NCBI RefSeq assembly: GCF_018617395.1
Contig: NZ_JACSKC010000003.1
Coordinates: 62,001 to 126,000 of the forward strand
From: Exiguobacterium sp. s48
Lineage (GTDB): Bacteria > Bacillota > Bacilli > Exiguobacteriales > Exiguobacteriaceae
Direction of reading: 5' to 3'
Length of the DNA: 64,000 nucleotides
Part shown: piece after piece, positions 24,407 through 32,324 of the stretch
Layout: each line of letters begins with the position of its first letter
Position numbering within the stretch: position 1 is the first letter of the stretch
Position numbers and translations under genes: made by a program
The notes under the pieces: model-generated
Database searches by the model: none
Told to the model about the DNA's origin: nothing
The model's input: only the letters and a program-made list of their open reading frames with translations

Positions 24407-25639
24407 ATGGCAAAAGTCATACCGAAGCAAGAAGGACTCGACCATAGTGTCGATTTTTTACGAGAGGGATATTTATTCGTCGCCAATCGACGGAAGAGTT
24501 TTCAATCCGACATCTTTGAGACGCGCCTGCTTGGGGAGCGTGTGATTTGTCTTGGAGGAGAGGAGGCAGCTGCCTTGTTTTATGATGCGGACAAATTTAC
24601 ACGTCAGGATGCCGCGCCGAAACGTCTTCTCAAAACACTATTCGGGGAAGATGGGGTGCAAACATTGAATGGGGCGGCACATACGCTCAGGAAACGTATG
24701 TTCATGTCCTTGATGACAAAAGAGAACATCGATCGTCTGCTTCGGCTGACGGACCGTGAATGGAGACGAATCCGACATGCTGAAGAAGAAATCGTTTTGT
24801 ATGACGAGGCGCAACAGGTATTGATGAAAGCTGTCTGTGAGTGGGCTGGAGTTCCACTTGAGCGAGACGAAGTAGCGAAGCGGACCGATGAAATGAGATT
24901 GTTATTTGAATCGGGTACCTCTCTAGGTCCGACGTATGTGCAAGGTCGGAAAGCACGAAGTTCCGCTGAAGCGTGGATTCGACAAATGGTCAAAGAAGTA
25001 CGGTCAAATCGATTGTTACCGAATAAACAGACGGCACTTTATGAATTTTCGTGGCATCGTGATGAATCTGGTGAGCTGTTGCCTGAAGAAGTAGTGGCTG
25101 TTGAAGTGTTAAACATTTTGCGACCGACTGTTGCCATCTCGGTCTATGTCCTCTTTACGGTCCTAGCGCTTCATCAATTCCCTAAAGAAAGAGAACAAGT
25201 AAAGCAAGGGCAGGTTTCGAAAACGGCCTTTGTCCAAGAAGTGAGACGTTTCTATCCATTCTTTCCAGTTGCGGCAGCTCGGGTCGACACCGATTTTGAA
25301 TGGGACGGATACGCGTTTACTGAAGGAACGCTGACGCTCCTTGATCTCTATGGAACAAACCACGACTCCTCGATTTGGACAGAACCCGATCAATTTGATC
25401 CTGCTCGTTTTATGGACTGGAAGGAGAGTCCGTTCAATTTTATCCCGCAAGGAGGGGGAGATGTAGATTTTGGACATCGTTGTGCAGGGGAGCACGTGAC
25501 GATTGCAATCCTCGAACAAGTCATTGAATTGTTTACCGAAGAGTTCTCGTATACTGTTCCTCCTCAAGACTTGAGTTATAGCTTCGTTGATATGCCGAGT
25601 CTACCAAAAAGTAAACTGCGATTGACTGATGTAAAATAA
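24407..25639 (+). CDS. CYP152-family P450 fatty-acid peroxygenase
   Basis: 410 residues, cytoplasmic. It aligns from end to end with the H2O2-using CYP152 enzymes (BSbeta/YbdT, OleT): DFLREGYLFVANR at the start, the Arg-Pro pair in NILRPTVAIS (Arg239-Pro240) that binds the fatty-acid carboxylate and replaces the usual acid-alcohol pair, and heme ligand Cys359 in FGHRCAGE. The residue matching BSbeta Gln85 is Gln85 (DGVQTLNG), not the His of OleT, so alpha/beta-hydroxylation is more likely than decarboxylation. No redox partner is needed in this family, and none is adjacent. Single gene; AAAGGGTGAGG ribosome site. Confidence 0.92.
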   Translation: MAKVIPKQEGLDHSVDFLREGYLFVANRRKSFQSDIFETRLLGERVICLGGEEAAALFYDADKFTRQDAAPKRLLKTLFGEDGVQTLNGAAHTLRKRMFMSLMTKENIDRLLRLTDREWRRIRHAEEEIVLYDEAQQVLMKAVCEWAGVPLERDEVAKRTDEMRLLFESGTSLGPTYVQGRKARSSAEAWIRQMVKEVRSNRLLPNKQTALYEFSWHRDESGELLPEEVVAVEVLNILRPTVAISVYVLFTVLALHQFPKEREQVKQGQVSKTAFVQEVRRFYPFFPVAAARVDTDFEWDGYAFTEGTLTLLDLYGTNHDSSIWTEPDQFDPARFMDWKESPFNFIPQGGGDVDFGHRCAGEHVTIAILEQVIELFTEEFSYTVPPQDLSYSFVDMPSLPKSKLRLTDVK

Positions 25640-25650
25640 TTCGAATATGC

Positions 25651-25682
25651 AAACGCCTACTCTTGATTGAGTAGGCGTTTTG
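25651..25682. terminator. bidirectional terminator after the P450 gene
   Basis: Stem AAACGCCTACTC/GAGTAGGCGTTT with T run, shared with the converging epimerase gene. Confidence 0.85.
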
Positions 25683-25695
25683 TATGGGGTACGGT

Positions 25696-26445
25696 TTATT
25701 TCGTTTGCAAATTTAGACGCTTTGATATCGGACGGATGGGGACGGATGGGTCAATCATTCGGTTATCCCGTTTCGGTTCATCCGTGCATTCAATCTGCCA
25801 ATCGGCGTCATGAAGCTCTTTTAGCCCGACAGCAATGTCGTATAACGAATAGTTGGCATTTCCGTTTAGCTGATAGATGCCGGGCCCGCGTTTCGTCAAG
25901 ATTTCGAATAGAGCTTCTGCTGTATCCGGTAAAAATGAGCAAGATGGATACCAATGCTCACTCGCTTGAATGACACCTCGTTGTTTCATCTCGTTTGTAA
26001 AATAGTCCATCATATTGTTCGATCCGGCTTCATCCCCAATTTGCCACCCGAGACGAACAATCTGAGCACCCGGGTTGACGCGAACGATGGCTCGTTCGCA
26101 GTCACGTTTATATTTTCCATAGTCATCTTCAGCATCTGGTGCCGTGTCCGATGAGATGGGTCCGGTCACATCATCTGAAAAAATCGACACTGTACTCGTG
26201 AACAAGAACGGAATCTTCATCTCCCCGCATAAACGAGCGAGCGTCTCAGCCCATTCAACCGGTCCCATACCGATATGTAAAAAATAATCCGGACGGACGC
26301 TTTCAATGAATTGTCGCATCTCCTGTTCGTCTGTCGTAGACACTTGCTCACGATTCCATGCAATCCCTTCAATGCCATGGCGCTGTAAAGTTTCGGCAAC
26401 AACCGGTGCTACCGTGCCGTTCATTCCAGTAATAATTGCTCTCAT
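25696..26445 (-). CDS. NAD(P)-binding sugar-epimerase/RmlD-like protein
   Basis: 249 residues from the ATG at 26445 after AAAGGGGCG. Rossmann start RAIITGMNGTVAPVVAETL, then TSTVSIFSD and the YGKYKRDCERAI segment where Tyr-x3-Lys forms the SDR active site, and a late GPGIYQLNG. It belongs with dTDP-4-dehydrorhamnose-reductase-like extended SDRs. No sugar-nucleotide genes are near, so the substrate is unknown. Divergent from the downstream GNAT gene. Confidence 0.8.
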   Translation of the reverse strand: MRAIITGMNGTVAPVVAETLQRHGIEGIAWNREQVSTTDEQEMRQFIESVRPDYFLHIGMGPVEWAETLARLCGEMKIPFLFTSTVSIFSDDVTGPISSDTAPDAEDDYGKYKRDCERAIVRVNPGAQIVRLGWQIGDEAGSNNMMDYFTNEMKQRGVIQASEHWYPSCSFLPDTAEALFEILTKRGPGIYQLNGNANYSLYDIAVGLKELHDADWQIECTDEPKRDNRMIDPSVPIRPISKRLNLQTK

Positions 26446-26545
26446 TTCGTTTCGCCCCTTTCTCTTTATATGATGCCACAAAACGAGTGCAGACAAACTA
26501 CCGTTGTGGGCAGCTATGCTAGACTAAATGATGGAGGGATCAATC

Positions 26546-27121
26546 ATGAAGATACGACAAGCGACAAAACAAGATAGTAAACAAATTGCACCCCTCATGT
26601 ATCAGGCGATACATGAGATTGCGTACACGTTGACGGGATCGACGTATACCGATGAAGTATTAGAGCGATTGGCGATGTGGGTGGAGAAACCGAAGAATCG
26701 TTTAAGCCACGAAAACATATGGGTCGCCGATATAGAAGGGGAAGTAGCTGGCATGATCATTTCGTATCGAGGGGACGAGGCGGAAGCATTAGATCGTCCG
26801 ATTCGGGAATGGTTGACGGCACATGGGAGCGCGACGGAATTAGATGTCGAGACGGAAGGGTTCGTTCAATATATCGATTCGCTGGCTGTCGCGGAGGCAT
26901 TCGGAGGTCGTGGAATCGGAACGAAGTTAATCGAACATATTGTGACGGTCGCAAAGGAACGGGGTGTACCCGTCGTCACATTGAATGTAGACCAAGAAAA
27001 TCCTGCGGCGCATCGCTTATATACTCGTCTCGGATTTCAAAAGGAAAAGGAAATCGACATTTCGGGAGCGCGATTTGACTATATGAAAAAAGAAGTCGAT
27101 TCGACTCCATTCTCGGTCTAA
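26546..27121 (+). CDS. GNAT acetyltransferase
   Basis: 191 residues. The acetyl-CoA motif region reads FGGRGIGTKLIEH (R/Q-x-x-G-x-G/A), preceded by YIDSLAVAEA and followed by NPAAHRLYTRLGFQKE, all typical of GNAT. ATG at 26546 after GGAGGG. The substrate is unknown. Bacillus YkkB-like or similar general acetyltransferases are possible relatives. Confidence 0.85.
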   Translation: MKIRQATKQDSKQIAPLMYQAIHEIAYTLTGSTYTDEVLERLAMWVEKPKNRLSHENIWVADIEGEVAGMIISYRGDEAEALDRPIREWLTAHGSATELDVETEGFVQYIDSLAVAEAFGGRGIGTKLIEHIVTVAKERGVPVVTLNVDQENPAAHRLYTRLGFQKEKEIDISGARFDYMKKEVDSTPFSV

Positions 27122-27194
27122 AAGCGGATGCGCAAATAATTGTTCTCGACTATACTAAATGCTTGAAGAAAGATACACGCAAAGGAGAAATGTT

Positions 27195-28004
27195 ATGGAG
27201 TGGAAGAATATTTGGCGAGGGATGGCCATGGGAACGAGTGACTTGATTCCCGGTGTGAGTGGCGGGACAATCGCTGTCATCTTAGGAATCTATGATCAAC
27301 TCATCGAAGCGATTAGCGGCGTGTTTAGCCGATATTGGAAGAAATATATTGGCTTTTTAATTCCGCTAGCAGTCGGGATGGGAACCGCGATCATCGCATT
27401 AAGTCACCTCATTGAATACTTATTGCTGGAATATCATGAACCGACACAATTTTTCTTCATCGGGTTGATCTTAGGAATCATTCCTTTATTGTTCGTGGAA
27501 TTCCAATCTCGGACGTCGATTCGCCCGATTCATGTCATCGCGATGATTGTCGCAACTTTACTCATCGCAAGCATGGCATTTTTGAATCCTGTTGACTCAT
27601 CTATCATTACAGACGTGACGTTTGGAACCGCGCTCTTGTTGTTCTTTTCGGGATGGCTTGGTAGTATGGCGATGTTACTCCCTGGAATCAGCGGGTCGTT
27701 CGTCTTACTATTGATTGGCGTTTATCCAACGGTCATCAGTGCGATTTCCAATTTCAACCTGATGATTATCGGGATTGTCGGTGCGGGTGTTGCGGTCGGA
27801 TTTATTGTGAGCAGTAAAGTCATTCGCTACTTATTGGCGAATTTCCCGGGAATGACGTTCTCCGTCATTATCGGATTAGTCATTGGTTCGCTCGCTGTCG
27901 TGTTTCCTGGCCTCCCGAATTCAGGAATCATGTGGGTACTCAGTATCTTCGCATTCATCGCAGGAGCCGTCGTCGTCCGATTACTCAGTAAATATGCTGT
28001 CTAA
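27195..28004 (+). CDS. popT: DUF368 polyprenyl-phosphate transporter (PopT-like)
   Basis: 269 residues with eight or so membrane helices. The family repeats are visible: GTSDLIPGVSGGTIAVILGIYDQL near the start and MLLPGISGSFVLLLIGVYPTVISAI in the middle. DUF368 proteins were shown in recent years to return undecaprenyl phosphate to the inner leaflet for cell-wall synthesis (PopT). ATG at 27195 after AAAGGAG. It sits alone between a GNAT gene and a terminator. Confidence 0.88.
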   Translation: MEWKNIWRGMAMGTSDLIPGVSGGTIAVILGIYDQLIEAISGVFSRYWKKYIGFLIPLAVGMGTAIIALSHLIEYLLLEYHEPTQFFFIGLILGIIPLLFVEFQSRTSIRPIHVIAMIVATLLIASMAFLNPVDSSIITDVTFGTALLLFFSGWLGSMAMLLPGISGSFVLLLIGVYPTVISAISNFNLMIIGIVGAGVAVGFIVSSKVIRYLLANFPGMTFSVIIGLVIGSLAVVFPGLPNSGIMWVLSIFAFIAGAVVVRLLSKYAV

Positions 28005-28010
28005 ACAACG

Positions 28011-28043
28011 AAGGAGTCTGGCGATGAGCCGGACTCCTTTTTA
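28011..28043. terminator. bidirectional terminator after the popT-like gene
   Basis: Stem AAGGAGTCTGG/CCGGACTCCTT followed by T run. Confidence 0.8.
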
Positions 28044-28595
28044 ATAGATAAAGGGAAAAAGACGTTTGCGCGTTTTCGACCAAGATTGGTAAGACTGACC
28101 GAAATGACGGACAAGCATGCCTTCTTCGATTCGAATTCGATACAATAACGCGAGTGAGGTAAGACCTGCACCGATAAAGGCAATGCCCCAATGAATAAAA
28201 TATAGCGAAAACCCGAACGAGATCAATAATAACCCCGTGTATAGGGGATGACGTAAAAAACGGTAAGGGCCTGAACTGACAAGCTTGTCTTCCGGTCGAA
28301 CAACGACGTGTCGTGTAAATTGATGACGCAAATGAAAAATTCCCCAATAGCGTAACGACACACCGGCTATGTAAAAAGTAAGTCCAATCATGCGCTGAAG
28401 CGTTGAGGGTTGTGATTCGAAAATGATAGAGGAGACAATCGACAAGGTGAACACACCAATCATCGCCGCTGCTACGAAGTAGAAGCTCTTTCGCTCGACA
28501 TTATCATCTGTTGCCTCGTTCCGGTTACGAAATCGCCACGTCTCAATTAGCCAAAAAAATGACACGACAATTAATAGGAGATTCATCCAATCCAT
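28041..28595 (-). CDS. isoprenylcysteine methyltransferase-like membrane protein
   Basis: 184 residues with five predicted membrane helices. The C-terminal half has RYWGIFHLRHQFTRHV, then GPYRFLRHPLYTGLLLISFG, which is the SAM-binding core of the ICMT/PEMT-like family (Arg-His-Pro and Tyr), and RIRIEEGMLVRHFG near the end. Bacterial members methylate unknown lipids or small molecules. I start at the ATG at 28595, nine bases after GGGAGG; an ATG four codons earlier would abut that site. Confidence 0.83.
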   Translation of the reverse strand: MDWMNLLLIVVSFFWLIETWRFRNRNEATDDNVERKSFYFVAAAMIGVFTLSIVSSIIFESQPSTLQRMIGLTFYIAGVSLRYWGIFHLRHQFTRHVVVRPEDKLVSSGPYRFLRHPLYTGLLLISFGFSLYFIHWGIAFIGAGLTSLALLYRIRIEEGMLVRHFGQSYQSWSKTRKRLFPFIY

Positions 28596-28718
28596 CACAT
28601 ACATCCTCCCTTTTGATTCATGTTTCATTACCCGACCTTCGCCTAGGAAAAACCAAATGCACAACGACTATCTTCGAAAAAAAATTGTCAAAGCGATTGA
28701 AACAGGTTATCATCTAAT

Positions 28719-28737
28719 GAGAATGATTATCATTTTT
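28719..28737. promoter_or_regulatory. Fur box upstream of the ferredoxin-NADP reductase gene
   Basis: GAGAATGATTATCATTTTT matches the Fur consensus at about 16 of 19 positions and lies 25 bases before the start codon, placing it over or next to the promoter. Confidence 0.8.
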
Positions 28738-28762
28738 ATATACAGAGAGGAAGGGTGCGACG

Positions 28763-29809
28763 ATGAACGAGGAAGTATTCGACGTGACGATTATCGGTGG
28801 GGGACCTGCTGGATTGTATGCCGCTTTTTACAGCGGTTTACGAGGCATGAAGACAAAAATAATCGAATTTCAACCTTTTTTAGGTGGGAAAGTACACGTC
28901 TATCCAGAGAAAATGGTCTGGGATGTAGGTGGACTCCTTCCAACGACTGGGGCGAAACTGATTGACCAACTCGTCGAGCAGGGTCTCACCTTCTCTCCGA
29001 CGGTCCTTCTTGGCGAGAAGGTAGAGTCGATTTCCAAACGCTCAGACGATTTATTCGGAATTGACACGACGAACGGTCATCACATTTCCAAAACTGTCAT
29101 CGTTGCGACCGGGAGCGGAATCCTCAAACCTCATAAGGTTGAAGTGAGCGGAGCGGAGCGGTTCGAATTGTCGAACCTCCATTACACGGTTAAATCACTT
29201 GAACGCTTTAAAGGCAAGCGTGTCTTGATATCGGGTGGCGGCAATAGTGCTGTGGATTGGGCCAATGCGCTCGAGCCCATTGCAGAGCAGGTCGTGTTGA
29301 CGTATCGAAAAGAAGAACTCAGTGGACATGAGGCGCAAGTGGAAAAAATTAAAGAGAGTAGAGTCGACTGTTGCCCTCAATCTACAGTAACAGATTTGAT
29401 TTCTCACGATGGGAAATCGATTCAACAAGTTCTTTTGACTCATGTCGAATCAGGAGAGACGAACGTAATCGACGTCGATGAAGTGGTCATCAATCACGGA
29501 TATGAGCAAGACGCGGAGTTGCTTCGGAACAGCGAACTACAGGTCGACATGAAGGATGGGTTTTATGTGAAAGGGAATTCAGGTAGCGAGTCATCCGTAC
29601 CGGGATTGTATGCTGCCGGTGATATCCTCACGCATGAAGGGAAAGTACATCTGATCGCGGGAGCGTTCCAAGATGCGGCGAATGCGGTGAATCGGGCCAA
29701 AACCTACATTGATCCAAATGCGACCGCTACCGCAATGGTGTCCTCGCACAACGAACGGTTGAAAGAGAAAAATCGTCAAATGATAGAAGGAACCATGTTA
29801 AAGCAGTGA
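28763..29809 (+). CDS. ferredoxin/flavodoxin-NADP(+) reductase, YcgT/YumC type
   Basis: 348 residues, thioredoxin-reductase-like fold without the redox CxxC. FAD site GGGPAGLYAAFYSGL at the N-terminus, NADPH site SGGGNSAVDWA near 160, and the second FAD motif GLYAAGDI near 285. It passes electrons from NADPH to ferredoxin or flavodoxin. In Bacillus subtilis the paralogue ycgT is a Fur target, and the Fur box just upstream here suggests the same iron-starvation paralogue. ATG at 28763; the AGGAAGGGTGCG ribosome site is close. Confidence 0.9.
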   Translation: MNEEVFDVTIIGGGPAGLYAAFYSGLRGMKTKIIEFQPFLGGKVHVYPEKMVWDVGGLLPTTGAKLIDQLVEQGLTFSPTVLLGEKVESISKRSDDLFGIDTTNGHHISKTVIVATGSGILKPHKVEVSGAERFELSNLHYTVKSLERFKGKRVLISGGGNSAVDWANALEPIAEQVVLTYRKEELSGHEAQVEKIKESRVDCCPQSTVTDLISHDGKSIQQVLLTHVESGETNVIDVDEVVINHGYEQDAELLRNSELQVDMKDGFYVKGNSGSESSVPGLYAAGDILTHEGKVHLIAGAFQDAANAVNRAKTYIDPNATATAMVSSHNERLKEKNRQMIEGTMLKQ

Positions 29810-29834
29810 GAGAGATCCTCTCACTGCTTTTCTT
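29801..29834. terminator. bidirectional terminator
   Basis: Stem AAGCAGTGAGAG/CTCTCACTGCTT overlaps the end of the reductase gene and the end of the converging VOC gene. Confidence 0.8.
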
Positions 29835-30234
29835 TAGGATAATCACAAAGTTCAGTAATTACACCGCCTGAATGACGGGGATCCATATAAATCAGTCGTC
29901 TTCCTTTTGCCGTGGTACGCAGTGTGTCTTCTAAAAAGGTGATGCCATTCTGTTTATGGGTGGCGATTGCTTCGTCTAAGTCGTCTACACGATATGCGAT
30001 ATGGTGAACCCCTTTTCCTCGAGCTTTCATGAATCGAGCGATCGGGCTCGTCTTGCTTGTCGGGAGTAATAATTCGATGACGTCCTCTCCGATGTGGATG
30101 ACGGCAAGCTCGGTCTCAACCCCAATTGCCGTGTTCGTATAGCGATCCACGAGTTTTCCTCCTAAGACGGTCGTATAGAATTCAATCGCCTCGTCTAAAT
30201 CTCGGACGGCGATTCCAGTATGATCAATATGCAT
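29821..30234 (-). CDS. VOC-family protein, methylmalonyl-CoA epimerase-like
   Basis: 137 residues from the ATG at 30234, six bases after GAGGAGGG (another ATG two codons upstream overlaps the site). Two beta-alpha-beta-beta-beta modules: HIDHTGIAVRDLDEAIEFY and GKGVHHIAYRVDDLDEAI. The His of each first strand and Glu in ELLLPT and ITELCDYP supply the metal ligands, as in methylmalonyl-CoA epimerase/YqjC. No mutase gene is nearby, so the epimerase role is only likely. Confidence 0.82.
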   Translation of the reverse strand: MHIDHTGIAVRDLDEAIEFYTTVLGGKLVDRYTNTAIGVETELAVIHIGEDVIELLLPTSKTSPIARFMKARGKGVHHIAYRVDDLDEAIATHKQNGITFLEDTLRTTAKGRRLIYMDPRHSGGVITELCDYPKEKQ

Positions 30235-30336
30235 AAACATCCCTCCTCACTTCACAGTGTGCCTAAAGTTGAACAAAATGTCACTTCACAACGTTTCAAG
30301 CGTATCCGATATAATAGAAGAGGGAGGGACCGCGAA

Positions 30337-30708
30337 ATGAACGGAAAAATCACGATGGGTTTGGTGGGCGCATTCGCCCTAGTATCATTTGTGTTTGGAC
30401 TCTCGCTTGCGACATTTGTCGATTATCGCATCAACGAAGAACAGGTCGTACTTGAAAAGTTGACCACCCATAAACAGATTGGTCCGACGGAGTTGCTGTC
30501 TACCGAGGTCGATTTTCATTTGAATGGATCGAATTATGCGATTCGTTTCAAGGATGAACCGAACATCACGTATTGGTTTAATGTCGTCGATCGCAAAATC
30601 AAATTTGATCGAATTGAATCGCTCGATTTGAGAGACACGGGACTCCGGACAGAACTGTTTAAGGAAATGCCGCCTTTGGCGATGGATGCGACAACTGCTG
30701 CAGAATAA
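30337..30708 (+). CDS. hypothetical single-TM protein
   Basis: 123 residues starting at an ATG at 30337 after AGGGAGGG. One N-terminal membrane helix (about 7-29) is followed by a small, probably extracytoplasmic alpha/beta domain with regular alternation (VDFHLNGSNYAIRFKDEPN, TYWFNVVDRK). No family recognised. It looks like a real gene by start, length and downstream terminator; divergent from the VOC gene. Confidence 0.7.
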   Translation: MNGKITMGLVGAFALVSFVFGLSLATFVDYRINEEQVVLEKLTTHKQIGPTELLSTEVDFHLNGSNYAIRFKDEPNITYWFNVVDRKIKFDRIESLDLRDTGLRTELFKEMPPLAMDATTAAE

Positions 30709-30767
30709 AAGACGTCGAATGAACCACTTTTTCCAATGAGAAAGAGTTGGCTGACTCGACGTCTTTT
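30707..30767. terminator. two-tier bidirectional terminator
   Basis: Outer 12-pair stem AAAAGACGTCGA/TCGACGTCTTTT encloses an inner hairpin CTTTTTC/GAGAAAG. The large structured loop is unusual for a terminator. Confidence 0.65.
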
Positions 30768-30772
30768 GTCAT

Positions 30773-31645
30773 TTATGAATAAATCGGAGTCGGTGGAACT
30801 TCCTGAGTGAAGACATAGCTACTGGCGTTTGAGACTTGAGCGCCATGTTGTCGAAGGGCGTACGTCAAATCAGGTTGCAGACTTGTTGCGGAGATTTGAG
30901 CTTCATCGATGTAGCGAAACCCATAGAAAAATTTATGTTGAAGGAAAGAGATGGCTTCTCGTATCTGTGGAGCCTCGCACTCTAGATGCATCTCTTGTAT
31001 AGAGAGATGATACATATGTAATCGTACTTTCATGAAGCCGATTGGTTGTTGACACCACTTTAATGTGTAGAAAAGCGTTTGTTGGCGAGATTCTTGTGCG
31101 AATCGTTCATCAGTCATCGGAACGGCTTCCGGAAGAGTATGACTGTAGGTATTTCGAGATACGAGCCATTCCGCTCTTTTTGCGTAATTCATCAACTCGA
31201 GTGTCCAGTATTTATGGGTATTCTTCTCGCATGGAATGAGAGGCAGTCGATAGGTATTCGTTTGATGGAAGTATTGAAAACCGGCCGCTTCATAAACTCG
31301 AAATTTATCTTGATTCTGTGTATCGTGCTCTTGAAGATAGTAGGTGATTGGATGTTTTGTTTCTCGACTTCGCTCATAGGTGATTCGATTGAGAAGTCCG
31401 CGAAAGACATGGCGATCGTTATATGTCGCTTGAGAGAGTTGAATCGAGTGAAACGCTTCAAGTTGTTCATCGTTCGCGACGATGGATGCTAGCGGAGTCT
31501 TCTTGTTTAATGCAACGTATACATGATGATGATGAGGAGGCGAAAGGAGAATGGGGGATTTGGTAAAAGAGTATAACGTTTGAATGGAAATACGTTCTTG
31601 TAATGGTAATTGCCTGCATTCTACAAAACGTAGTGCTCGTTTCAC
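30773..31645 (-). CDS. unknown protein, possibly two tandem degenerate GNAT folds
   Basis: 290 residues from a GTG at 31645 seven bases after AGAAGGA; an ATG at 31666 has no ribosome site. The pattern (strand-helix, YLQEHDTQNQDKFRVYEAAGFQYFHQT at about 105-130, then a second half with LKWCQQPIGFMKVRLHMYHLSIQEMHLEC and ALRQHGAQVSNASSYVFTQE) resembles two GNAT domains, where KFRVYEAAGF is a degenerate form of the YekxGF motif. No intact acetyl-CoA R-x-x-G-x-G loop is seen. The region upstream holds a near-perfect cre site. Function not assigned. Confidence 0.65.
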   Translation of the reverse strand: MKRALRFVECRQLPLQERISIQTLYSFTKSPILLSPPHHHHVYVALNKKTPLASIVANDEQLEAFHSIQLSQATYNDRHVFRGLLNRITYERSRETKHPITYYLQEHDTQNQDKFRVYEAAGFQYFHQTNTYRLPLIPCEKNTHKYWTLELMNYAKRAEWLVSRNTYSHTLPEAVPMTDERFAQESRQQTLFYTLKWCQQPIGFMKVRLHMYHLSIQEMHLECEAPQIREAISFLQHKFFYGFRYIDEAQISATSLQPDLTYALRQHGAQVSNASSYVFTQEVPPTPIYS

Positions 31646-31688
31646 AGAGAATCCTTCTTTCTTCATTGGATGATGAATCTATATAGAT

Positions 31689-31702
31689 TGTAAGCGTTAT
31701 CT
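31689..31702. promoter_or_regulatory. cre-like site
   Basis: TGTAAGCGTTATCT differs from the TGNAANCGNWNNCA consensus at the last base only. It is about 45 bases upstream of the minus-strand unknown gene, a plausible CcpA site for it. Confidence 0.4.
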
Positions 31703-31916
31703 AGTCGATTCGTGTATGGCGTTATTATGACACCTGATTAAAGAAAAAGTAATGAACTCCATGAAAAGAAAATAGAAAAATAGATTGTAATCATTGAATA
31801 TAGGAAAACCGATCCATCTCGATTCTTGAAGTGTGAGTTTCATCAAATGTCGCGGCATCGGATGACACAGACGTGCTATACTTATTCACAATGAAACCAA
31901 AGAGTAGGAGTTTATC

Positions 31917-32144
31917 ATGAAATATATCTATCAGTTGATATTGGCCACTGTATGTTGGATGACCGTGATCCCGTCTACTGTGATAGCCGAGACAGAACCG
32001 GTGGTCATCCATGAGAATATCATTGTAGAAGAAGACGTTGAGATCCAGGAAGGGTTTCAATCGCCGAATGAGATGGTTTATGTATTCGTATTAATCGTCC
32101 TGTTATCTGTTATCGGGTTGGGAATCATGAATACGATTGAATAA
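31917..32144 (+). CDS. small secreted/membrane protein, hypothetical
   Basis: 75 residues: a signal-peptide-like N-terminus (to about residue 24, ending VIAE), an acidic middle rich in Glu and Val (EPVVIHENIIVEEDVEIQE), and a C-terminal membrane helix (about 52-71). ATG at 31917 after TAGGAG. It resembles small membrane-anchored peptides with an extracytoplasmic acidic segment. No family recognised. Confidence 0.6.
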   Translation: MKYIYQLILATVCWMTVIPSTVIAETEPVVIHENIIVEEDVEIQEGFQSPNEMVYVFVLIVLLSVIGLGIMNTIE

Positions 32145-32178
32145 CGTGAAATCGTTCACAAAAATGCAATAAGTGATT

Positions 32179-32192
32179 TGGTAACGGTTACA
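32179..32192. promoter_or_regulatory. cre-like palindrome ahead of a candidate small RNA
   Basis: TGGTAACGGTTACA contains the perfect palindrome GTAAC-G-GTTAC and has one mismatch to the cre consensus. It sits 11 bases before a TATACT (32203-32208) that could be a -10 element. Confidence 0.4.
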
Positions 32193-32213
32193 ATTGTTCA
32201 TTTATACTACTAG

Positions 32214-32324
32214 ATGTAGGGAGAAAGTTCTGCACCAACTTTCTGTCCTCCTTTTCAAATGAACACCCCTCGTTCATATCATGTATTGGAGTCAATCGAT
32301 CCCATCGATTGACTCCCTTTTTTT
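32214..32324 (+). ncRNA. candidate structured small RNA
   Basis: About 110 bases without an open reading frame, between a possible -10 (32203) and a strong terminator. Three consecutive hairpins are visible: AGG-AGAAAGTT/AACTTTCT-CCT around 32217-32250, ATGAAC/GTTCAT around 32260-32277, and the terminator stem GGAGTCAATCGAT/ATCGATTGACTCC with seven T. This arrangement is typical of trans-acting RNAs or leader fragments. No -35 hexamer is convincing at standard spacing, so it could instead be the 3' UTR of the gene at 31917. Confidence 0.35.
32288..32324. terminator. strong terminator
   Basis: Thirteen-pair stem GGAGTCAATCGAT/ATCGATTGACTCC with CC loop and T run; A run on the other side also serves the converging gene. 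Confidence 0.85.
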
